Positions 6,512 to 11,885 of a stretch of DNA of 11,885 bases are shown here, piece after piece. This stretch comes from Campylobacterota bacterium (GTDB taxonomy: Bacteria; Campylobacterota; Campylobacteria; Campylobacterales; Sulfurovaceae), in the NCBI GenBank assembly GCA_030595845.1, contig JAUVCL010000053.1, positions 1 to 11,885 on the forward strand. The letters run 5' to 3'. The position numbers and the translations under genes were made by a program. Within the stretch, counting starts at the first letter, position 1. Each line of letters starts with the position of its first letter. Below the pieces are notes generated by a model. That model was not told where the DNA came from. It was given only the letters and a program-made list of their open reading frames with translations, and searched no databases.

Positions 6512-7282
6512 ATGTATGATGAAGCTTTAAGATCTCAAAAAGAATTGATACTTTGCGAAGACGGGACGAATACGCTTTACTCTAAAGAGTTTAATGAACC
6601 GTATCACTCTACAAAAGACGGTGCTTTGCATGAAAGTTTGGAAAAACATGTAAAGCCCGCTTTTGCTTTGAAAAAAAATCAAGAAACATTAACTATTTTA
6701 GATATATGTTTTGGTTTAGGGTATAACACCTTTGCCACACTGTACTACATAAAAAAACACAACTTAAAAACAAAAGTACACATACTCTCTCCCGAATTTG
6801 ACGAAGGACTGGTACATTCTCTTGATACCTTTGTCTATCCTCCTGAATTTAAAGAGATAAAGCACATCATTCAAACGATCAGTGAAGAGTTGTATTATGA
6901 AGATGAACAGTTTAAAGTAGAGATCTTACTGGGTGATGCAAGAGAGAGTATCCCCAAAATTAAAGAGAAGATAGACATTGTCTACCAAGATGCCTTCAGT
7001 CCAGCCCATAATCCATTACTTTGGACGCATGAGTGGTTTAAAGATATTAGGACTCTTTGCAAAGAGGATGCTATACTCACCACCTATTCAACTGCAGCAG
7101 CCATTCGTTTGGGACTATATGAAAATGATTTTTTTATCTTTGTTCACAGAGCAGAGATGATGCGGTACTCAACGGTGGCATCATTAAAAATGTTAGAGAA
7201 TTTAGAGTATATAGATATGGAGTTAAAAAAGATACGAAACACTGAGGCTAAGAGTATGAGAGATATTAATTATCAAAAATAA
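6512..7282 (+). CDS. mnmD: Stand-alone MnmD-type tRNA U34 methyltransferase (MnmC N-terminal-like)
   Basis: A 256-residue protein matching the methyltransferase half of MnmC. It should use SAM to methylate the aminomethyl group at C5 of wobble uridine 34, giving mnm5(s2)U in tRNAs that read two-codon boxes. Seen here: the substrate-side motif EPYHSTKDGALHES (29-42), the SAM-binding loop ILDICFGLGYN (62-72) and the family hallmark YQDAFSPAHNPLLW (158-171). The FAD-dependent oxidase half of full-length MnmC is absent, as in other stand-alone MnmD proteins, so the aminomethyl substrate must come directly from MnmE-MnmG with ammonium or from a separate oxidase. The start at 6512 has no strong ribosome binding site and lies eight bases after the luxS stop, so translation may depend on coupling. 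mnmG of the same pathway lies about 2.6 kb downstream. Confidence 0.85.
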   Translation: MYDEALRSQKELILCEDGTNTLYSKEFNEPYHSTKDGALHESLEKHVKPAFALKKNQETLTILDICFGLGYNTFATLYYIKKHNLKTKVHILSPEFDEGLVHSLDTFVYPPEFKEIKHIIQTISEELYYEDEQFKVEILLGDARESIPKIKEKIDIVYQDAFSPAHNPLLWTHEWFKDIRTLCKEDAILTTYSTAAAIRLGLYENDFFIFVHRAEMMRYSTVASLKMLENLEYIDMELKKIRNTEAKSMRDINYQK

Positions 7283-7327
7283 TATGACAATTCGACATGT
7301 TTTTTGAGTTTTAAATCTAAATCACTG

Positions 7328-7333
7328 TATAAT
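7328..7333 (+). promoter_or_regulatory. Promoter -10 box of the restriction-modification operon
   Basis: TATAAT preceded by TG (TGTATAAT at 7326-7333) lies 19 bases before the methyltransferase ATG. RNA would start near 7340, leaving a very short leader that begins at about the GAAGGA ribosome binding site (7341-7346). No separate controller gene or clear C-box operator is seen. Confidence 0.6.
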
Positions 7334-7352
7334 CCTCCTAGAAGGAATAACT

Positions 7353-8438
7353 ATGGGTGAAGTACAAATTTTAAGTGAGAATCTTTTTCCAACTGTTAAA
7401 AGTAGTGGTACATACCAAAGTATTGAGCTTTTTGCTGGTGCAGGTGGTATGGCACTGGGTATGGAAAAAGCAGGGTTTCACCATGTTTTACTTAATGATT
7501 TTGATCATGCGGCGACGCAAACATTGAAAGCGAATCGTTTACACTGGAATGTTATACATGGTGATATTGCTAAAATAGATTTCACTCCATATGAAAATAT
7601 AGATCTTTTAACAGGTGGTTTTCCTTGTCAAGCATTTTCTTATGCTGGCAGAAAGCTAGGATTGGAAGATACTCGCGGGACACTTTTTTATGAATTTGCC
7701 CGTGCATTAAAAGAGTCTAAACCAAAGGTTTTTTTAGCTGAAAATGTTAAAGGATTAAAGAGTCATGATGGTGGAAGAACTTTACAGACCATGGTAGATG
7801 TTTTTAAATCTATGGGATATGACGTTTTAGAACCTACAGTTTTAAAAGGTGTACATTACAATGTCCCTCAAAAAAGAGAACGCCTATTTATTGTAGGGAT
7901 TAAAAAAGAATATGCGCGACATGTTTCTTTTTCTTTTCCCCAACAGTCTTCAAAAAGTTATACCTTAAAGGATGCACTTAAAAAAGGGGAACTTTTTGAT
8001 TGTGATGTTCCTGTGTCTGAAGGACAGGTATACCCAGAGAAGAAAAAAAGAGTACTTGATTTGGTTCCTCCCGGAGGATATTGGCGAGATTTACCATTAA
8101 ATCTTCAGAAAGAATATATGATGAAGAGCTTTTATTTAGGTGGGGGAAAAACAGGTATAGCACGTCGTATCTCATGGGATGAACCAAGTCTCACACTCAC
8201 CTGTTCTCCCGCACAAAAACAGACAGAACGATGTCACCCTGATGAAACCCGTCCTTTTCAGGTAAGAGAGTATGCTCGCATACAAACCTTCCCTGATGAG
8301 TGGAAATTTATGGGTTCAATGACACAACAATATAAGCAAATAGGTAATGCTGTACCTGTTAATTTATCGTATGAAATTGGAAAATCATTAATACATTTAA
8401 TGAATGATATTTATAGGTTTTCAGAGAAAGATGTATAA
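7353..8438 (+). CDS. Type II DNA (cytosine-5)-methyltransferase, probably GGNCC-specific
   Basis: A 361-residue 5-methylcytosine methyltransferase with the motifs in normal order. Motif I is IELFAGAGGMALG (24-36). Motif IV is GGFPCQAFS (88-96) with catalytic C92. Motif VI is ENVKG (130-134), motif VIII QKRERLFIVG (173-182) and motif X IGNAVP (330-335). The region about 195-290 between motifs VIII and IX is the target recognition domain, and the segment from TLTCSPAQKQTERCHPDE onward fits motif IX. It protects host DNA from the endonuclease encoded next. The target cannot be read from the sequence; GGNCC is inferred from the endonuclease family. Start: GAAGGA seven bases upstream. It overlaps the next gene by eight bases (8431-8438). 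The 23 residues before motif I are a short N-terminal extension. Confidence 0.95.
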   Translation: MGEVQILSENLFPTVKSSGTYQSIELFAGAGGMALGMEKAGFHHVLLNDFDHAATQTLKANRLHWNVIHGDIAKIDFTPYENIDLLTGGFPCQAFSYAGRKLGLEDTRGTLFYEFARALKESKPKVFLAENVKGLKSHDGGRTLQTMVDVFKSMGYDVLEPTVLKGVHYNVPQKRERLFIVGIKKEYARHVSFSFPQQSSKSYTLKDALKKGELFDCDVPVSEGQVYPEKKKRVLDLVPPGGYWRDLPLNLQKEYMMKSFYLGGGKTGIARRISWDEPSLTLTCSPAQKQTERCHPDETRPFQVREYARIQTFPDEWKFMGSMTQQYKQIGNAVPVNLSYEIGKSLIHLMNDIYRFSEKDV

Positions 8439-9168
8439 CTTAAATTTTATCTCTGATGAGAATTTATTTTTCCATGTTAAAGAAACTGTCGAAAAATATC
8501 GTTTTAAAATTGATTTAAAAAAGTTTAATAAAAATTTAGTAGACCCCATTAAATTGACATTTGATAGTAAAGTATATGGTAAAACTTTTGAAGAAATTAT
8601 TGAATCTGAAATTATTCGACAGATAGATAAGTCTAATACCAATCATATTGGATATTTCCATCAGAATATTTTTAGGCATATTGGTACAGATTGGGAGGTA
8701 CCTGAACAAGGGTTCGACCTTATAAGTCATGATCAAAATATTTTTGTTGAAATGAAGAATAAGCATAATACAATGAATTCTGCATCTTCGCAAAAAACAT
8801 ATATGAAAATGCAAAGTATGCTTATACAGAATGCTAACAATCGTTGTTTCTTGGTAGAGATTATTGCAAAGAAAAGTCAAGATATCCCTTGGAAAATCAG
8901 TTTAGATGGTAATGCATTTGAACATGATTATATACGCCGTGTGTCTATAGATAAATTTTATCAGCTAGTTACTGGAGAGGAACATGCATTTAAAAATTTA
9001 TGTGAAGTACTTCCTCGCGTATTGGACGATGTCATTGCCACTTTAGATATGAATATTATAGAAAATACAGTATTTGAAGAATTACAGAATTTATCTCCAA
9101 ATTTACTACAAAGCTTATACCTTTTAACATTTAAAAACTATGAAGGTTTTGAGACTTTTAATATTTGA
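8431..9168 (+). CDS. Type II restriction endonuclease, Eco47II/Sau96I family (likely GGNCC)
   Basis: A 245-residue protein that I recognise as the Eco47II-type family by LTFDSKVYGKTFEEIIESEI, HIGYFHQNIF, VEMKNKHNTMNSASSQKTYM and RRVSIDKFYQLVTG. The active site fits PD-(D/E)XK: D96 in GFDL, then E107 and K109 in VEMKNK. Family members cut GGNCC, which is the basis of the predicted site. The frame is open back to an ATG at 8404, but I chose ATG 8431 because NLNFISDENLFFHVKETVEKYRF is the expected family N-terminus and the longer form would add nine unrelated residues. The start lies inside the methyltransferase end (ATG at 8431, TAA at 8436-8438) and has only a weak purine stretch upstream. Translation is probably coupled, so enzyme would follow methylase. 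All catalytic residues are present, so it looks functional. The stop is 12 bases from that of convergent ribE. Confidence 0.9.
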   Translation: MYNLNFISDENLFFHVKETVEKYRFKIDLKKFNKNLVDPIKLTFDSKVYGKTFEEIIESEIIRQIDKSNTNHIGYFHQNIFRHIGTDWEVPEQGFDLISHDQNIFVEMKNKHNTMNSASSQKTYMKMQSMLIQNANNRCFLVEIIAKKSQDIPWKISLDGNAFEHDYIRRVSIDKFYQLVTGEEHAFKNLCEVLPRVLDDVIATLDMNIIENTVFEELQNLSPNLLQSLYLLTFKNYEGFETFNI

Positions 9169-9180
9169 TCTTTACTTTTG

Positions 9181-9798
9181 TTAATACGTCATTTGCATAT
9201 TATCTACATCATCCCAAGACATACTTTTTTTAGCAGATCTATGTGTAAGTATATGGTCGATGTATCTTGCAAAAACATCGGTTTCTATGTTCAGACTTGT
9301 GCCTATTTTATAGTTTCTCATTAAGGTTTCTTTGAGTGTATGAGGAATGATGGTGAGACGGAAGTTGTCATTCCCTACATCATTGACTGTAAGGCTGATA
9401 CCATCTATGGTGATGGAACCTTTGGGGATGATGTGTGCAATGTATTTTTTATCTACTGTAATGATGAAATCTGTAGCATTTTCTCTTGGTGTGATGGAAG
9501 TAACTTTCCCCACACAGTCCACATGTCCTTGAACAATGTGCCCTTCAAAACGGTCATTCATCATCATAGCTGGTTCCATATGCACTTGCCCCGAGATCTT
9601 ACTCTCATCTATAATAGAACGTGTCTCATCTGCCAGCTCAAGATCAAAGCCATCACCATGTACTTTGATGACGGTAAGACATACCCCGTTAATGGCAATA
9701 GAGTCACCAAGCTTTGCCGGGTGTTTTGACTTGATGGTGAGGATGTTGTTTTGATAGCTTTTAACTGTTGCAATTTCACGGATTAGACCTGTAAACAT
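9181..9798 (-). CDS. ribE: Riboflavin synthase alpha subunit
   Basis: A 205-residue protein of normal length. It converts two molecules of 6,7-dimethyl-8-ribityllumazine into riboflavin and a pyrimidine that is recycled, the last step of riboflavin synthesis, as a cytoplasmic trimer. It shows two lumazine-binding repeats. Repeat 1 starts MFTGLI and contains GDSIAINGVCLTV (31-43) and GHIVQGHVD (86-94). Repeat 2 contains GSITIDGISLTV (127-138) and IIPHTLKET. The MFTGLI N-terminus fixes the start, with GAGAG about five bases upstream on the minus strand. It faces the restriction endonuclease gene tail to tail and diverges from mnmG. No FMN riboswitch fits in its predicted leader of about 25 bases. 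No other rib gene is in the window. Some species call this gene ribC. Confidence 0.95.
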   Translation of the reverse strand: MFTGLIREIATVKSYQNNILTIKSKHPAKLGDSIAINGVCLTVIKVHGDGFDLELADETRSIIDESKISGQVHMEPAMMMNDRFEGHIVQGHVDCVGKVTSITPRENATDFIITVDKKYIAHIIPKGSITIDGISLTVNDVGNDNFRLTIIPHTLKETLMRNYKIGTSLNIETDVFARYIDHILTHRSAKKSMSWDDVDNMQMTY

Positions 9799-9817
9799 AC
9801 GACTCTCTTTTTTTGGA

Positions 9818-9823
9818 TATAAT
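9818..9823 (+). promoter_or_regulatory. Predicted mnmG promoter -10 box
   Basis: TATAAT on the plus strand, with RNA expected to start near 9830, giving a leader of about 100 bases that includes the repeat element at 9851-9915. It is the left half of a perfect inverted repeat, TATAATT-CGAT-AATTATA (9818-9835), whose right half is the ribE -10 box. No -35 box is evident. Confidence 0.55.
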
Positions 9824-9829
9824 TCGATA

Positions 9830-9835
9830 ATTATA
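9830..9835 (-). promoter_or_regulatory. Predicted ribE promoter -10 box
   Basis: Read on the minus strand this is TATAAT, 31 bases upstream of the ribE ATG, and would start RNA near 9823. The start point falls on the -10 box of the opposite promoter, so the two promoters probably cannot be occupied together. Confidence 0.6.
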
Positions 9836-9850
9836 GCGAAAATATATCAA

Positions 9851-9915
9851 GGGCAACCACAAGGGATTGCCCCTACGATGTATGCAAAATGTAGGGGTGC
9901 CCCTCGTGGGTACCC
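9851..9915. repeat. REP/MITE-like element: two inverted GTAGGGG-type palindromic units
   Basis: Two related units of about 26 and 25 bases face each other across a 14-base spacer: 9851-9876 and 9891-9915. The inner ends are perfect inverted copies, CCCCTAC (9870-9876) and GTAGGGG (9891-9897). Each unit also folds on itself: GGGCAA (9851-9856) pairs with TTGCCC (9867-9872), and 9895-9902 pairs with 9908-9915 (eight pairs including one G-T). The element is much richer in GC than its surroundings. Units of this kind that begin GTAGGGGC and end in GCCC are familiar as dispersed intergenic repeats in many bacterial genomes. No transposase is present. It lies in the predicted mnmG leader, ending just before the GAGGT ribosome binding site at 9921-9925. 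Confidence 0.75.
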
Positions 9916-9930
9916 GATATGAGGTAAAAA

Positions 9931-11820
9931 ATGAATTATGATGTCATAGTGATTGGTGGTGGTCATGCAGGGATAGAAGCTTCTTTGGCTTCTGCACGTA
10001 TGGGTGTAAAAACACTAATGATAACGATACTGGCAGAACAGATAGGTGCGTCTTCATGTAACCCTGCGATCGGTGGACTTGCTAAAGGTCACTTGGTACG
10101 TGAAGTAGATGCACTTGGTGGTGAGATGGGTCTTTGCACCGATAAGACAGGCATACAGTTTCGTACGCTTAATGCATCTAAAGGTCCTGCAGTACGAGGA
10201 ACACGTGCACAGATAGACATGGATCAGTACCGTTTGTATATGCGTAATGTTGTTTTGAATACGCCCAACTTAGATGTAAAACAAGAGATAGCTGATGGTC
10301 TTGTAGTAGAAGAGGGTGAAGTTAAAGGTGTTACCACACAGCTTGGTAATACGTATGGAGCCTCTAAGGTCATCATAACGGCAGGAACATTTTTAAATGG
10401 ACTCATCCATATAGGCGATAAAAAACAGACCGCAGGCCGTCAAGGTGAATTTGCCTCTGTGGAATTGGCTGAATATATGAAAGGTCTGGGTATCGAGATA
10501 GGTAGACTGAAAACAGGAACCTGTGCGAGAATAGATGCCAAGTCTGTAGATACTTCAGTGATGGAGCTACAGCCGGGTGATACCCCTCCACCGCCTTTTT
10601 CATTTAGAACAGATAAAAAAACGTTTAATCCTAGACAGTTGCCTTGTTATGTAACGTATACAAATGAAGAGACACATAAGATCATAGAAGATAACTTTTA
10701 CAGAGCACCGATGTTCTCAGGTCAGATAGAAGGGGTAGGGCCGCGTTACTGTCCGAGTATAGAAGATAAGATAAGCCGTTTTAGAGACAGACCCAGACAC
10801 CAAATATTTGTTGAACCTCAAACTTTGGATGAGACAGAATATTATATCAATGGTATGAGTACCTCTCTGCCTATTGATGTGCAGTTGGAAATGGTGCAAT
10901 CGGTTAAAGGTATGGAAAATGCAAAGATCGTACGTTATGGCTATGCCATCGAGTATGACTATGTCCAGCCTACAGAACTCAAGCATACCCTAGAGACCAA
11001 GAAGATAAAAGGGCTTTATACAGCAGGGCAGATCAATGGTACTACAGGCTACGAAGAAGCTGCAGCCCAAGGACTTATGGCGGGTATTAATGCCGCACTG
11101 AACTTTCAGGGGAAAGAGCCTTTTATCCTTAGACGTGATGAAGCTTACATTGGTGTACTTATAGATGACTTGGTGACCAAGGGAACCAAAGAGCCGTACC
11201 GTATGTTTACTTCTCGTGCAGAGTACAGACTCTTGTTACGGGAAGATAATGCGGATATGAGACTTTCTCACTATGGAAAAGAGTTGGGACTTTTAGATGA
11301 TGTCTATATGGCAAGGTTTGAAGTTAAAAAAGCGAATTTGGATGAAGCCTTGGAGTATTTGAGAGTGCATCACGTTACTCCAACTAAAGAATTTTTGGCC
11401 AAATTAGAGTCTATCGGTGCGGTGAAGATCAACGATAGAACCTATTGGATGGATGTAATAGGCCGTGGAGATTTCAACAGAGAAAAATTGGTTACTCTTT
11501 TACCGGACTTTGATAAATATGATGATGAAGTGATGACGCAGATACTGGTTGAAGCAAAGTATAGCCGCTATATTGAGAAGCAACAGCAGCAAATACTGAA
11601 AATGGATGATATGCTCAAGATCAAAATACCGCAAGGCTTTGTTTATAAAAATATATCAGGGTTAAGCAATGAGATCGTAGAGAAGCTTGAAGTCGCTACA
11701 CCTCCGACCCTTTTTTCTGCTTCACAAATATCAGGGGTGACACCAGCAGCTTTGGAAATTATCCACGTGCATATTAAGATGGCACAACGGGGTAAAAAAC
11801 CAAAAGGACAAAATAGCTGA
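9931..11820 (+). CDS. mnmG: tRNA uridine-5-carboxymethylaminomethyl modification enzyme MnmG (GidA)
   Basis: A 629-residue FAD protein of full length. With the GTPase MnmE it installs aminomethyl or carboxymethylaminomethyl groups at C5 of wobble uridine 34, using methylenetetrahydrofolate, FAD and NADH, in the cytoplasm. Visible motifs: FAD-binding VIGGGHAGIEAS (7-18), conserved C43 in SSCNPAIGGLAKGH, NASKGPAVRGTRAQIDMDQYR, GRLKTGTCARI (191-201), C274 in GPRYCPSIEDK, TGYEEAAAQG (372-381) and the strongly conserved FTSRAEYRLLLREDNAD (426-442). C43 and C274 match the two cysteines important in the E. coli enzyme. The helical C-terminal domain that contacts MnmE and tRNA is present, so the gene looks complete. 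Start: ATG 9931 with GAGGT five bases upstream. The mnmD-type gene upstream (6512-7282) supplies a later step of the same modification. mnmE is not in the window. Confidence 0.97.
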   Translation: MNYDVIVIGGGHAGIEASLASARMGVKTLMITILAEQIGASSCNPAIGGLAKGHLVREVDALGGEMGLCTDKTGIQFRTLNASKGPAVRGTRAQIDMDQYRLYMRNVVLNTPNLDVKQEIADGLVVEEGEVKGVTTQLGNTYGASKVIITAGTFLNGLIHIGDKKQTAGRQGEFASVELAEYMKGLGIEIGRLKTGTCARIDAKSVDTSVMELQPGDTPPPPFSFRTDKKTFNPRQLPCYVTYTNEETHKIIEDNFYRAPMFSGQIEGVGPRYCPSIEDKISRFRDRPRHQIFVEPQTLDETEYYINGMSTSLPIDVQLEMVQSVKGMENAKIVRYGYAIEYDYVQPTELKHTLETKKIKGLYTAGQINGTTGYEEAAAQGLMAGINAALNFQGKEPFILRRDEAYIGVLIDDLVTKGTKEPYRMFTSRAEYRLLLREDNADMRLSHYGKELGLLDDVYMARFEVKKANLDEALEYLRVHHVTPTKEFLAKLESIGAVKINDRTYWMDVIGRGDFNREKLVTLLPDFDKYDDEVMTQILVEAKYSRYIEKQQQQILKMDDMLKIKIPQGFVYKNISGLSNEIVEKLEVATPPTLFSASQISGVTPAALEIIHVHIKMAQRGKKPKGQNS

Positions 11821-11885
11821 TATGATGACGATAAAAACACAATAGTAAAACCATAAATTATAACAATTATAAATTAAGACTATAA
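11821..11885 (+). other. Non-coding tail after mnmG
   Basis: The last 65 bases are AT-rich with no gene and no GC-rich terminator hairpin. TTATAA occurs twice three bases apart (TTATAACAATTATAA), which is a weak palindrome. The window ends in ACTATAA, which might be the beginning of a TATAAT promoter for the next gene. Confidence 0.4.

Noticed and set aside
6978..7160. Small plus-strand ORF inside mnmD
   Set aside because: It is an out-of-frame shadow of the mnmD-type gene, which carries the family motifs across this region.
8404..8430. Earlier ATG start for the restriction endonuclease
   Set aside because: It would add nine residues without family similarity. ATG 8431 gives the expected N-terminus and a short overlap with the methylase stop.
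8536..8880. 114-residue minus-strand ORF opposite the endonuclease
   Set aside because: It is a shadow of the endonuclease gene and shows no domain or plausible start signal.
9340..9754. Plus-strand ORFs opposite ribE
   Set aside because: They are antisense shadows of riboflavin synthase, lack recognisable domains and ribosome binding sites, and the minus-strand frame has clear family motifs.
9799..9930. FMN riboswitch controlling ribE
   Set aside because: The predicted ribE leader is only about 25 bases and the hairpins at 9851-9915 lie upstream of its promoter. They match an inverted repeat element, not the conserved RFN fold.

Overview
The window looks like chromosomal DNA from a Campylobacterota (epsilonproteobacterium), most like the Sulfurovum/Sulfurimonas group. 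This is inferred from the moderately AT-rich composition, from promoters that show a clear TATAAT -10 box but no obvious -35 box, and from the character of the LuxS, MnmD, RibE and MnmG proteins. No rRNA, tRNA or CRISPR array was seen.

Layout from left to right. (1) Positions 1-2629 are a strongly AT-rich accessory block. It holds the C-terminal end of an unidentified protein cut by the window edge, then a 667-residue protein that joins an N-terminal GHKL (Hsp90/MutL/MORC-type) ATPase to a C-terminal PD-(D/E)XK nuclease-like domain, then what looks like a frameshift-broken third small gene. Close spacing and good ribosome binding sites suggest one operon. It is a candidate defence or restriction-like system and the most interesting part of the window. 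(2) Positions 2630-2752 hold candidate -10 boxes, a perfect 8-bp hairpin and a possible 11-codon leader peptide. They precede a two-gene unit: a 498-residue protein with a C-terminal SEC-C zinc motif, and 11 bases later a tandem-domain oligopeptide/nickel-type ABC transporter ATPase. (3) Positions 5872-7282 hold a promoter with a heptamer repeat, then luxS and a stand-alone mnmD-type tRNA methyltransferase eight bases after it. (4) Positions 7283-9168 hold a compact Type II restriction-modification pair: a 5-methylcytosine methyltransferase with its own promoter and an Eco47II/Sau96I-type endonuclease whose start overlaps the methyltransferase stop. The likely target is GGNCC. (5) Positions 9181-11820 hold riboflavin synthase (ribE) on the minus strand and mnmG on the plus strand. 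They diverge from one short palindromic promoter region, and a two-unit REP/MITE-like element lies in the mnmG leader.

Functional links: mnmD and mnmG act in the same wobble-uridine (U34) tRNA modification pathway. luxS recycles the S-ribosylhomocysteine derived from SAM-dependent methylation, and two such methyltransferases (MnmD and the DNA methylase) lie next to it. The defence-like block at the left and the restriction-modification pair are both AT-rich accessory modules set among housekeeping genes.
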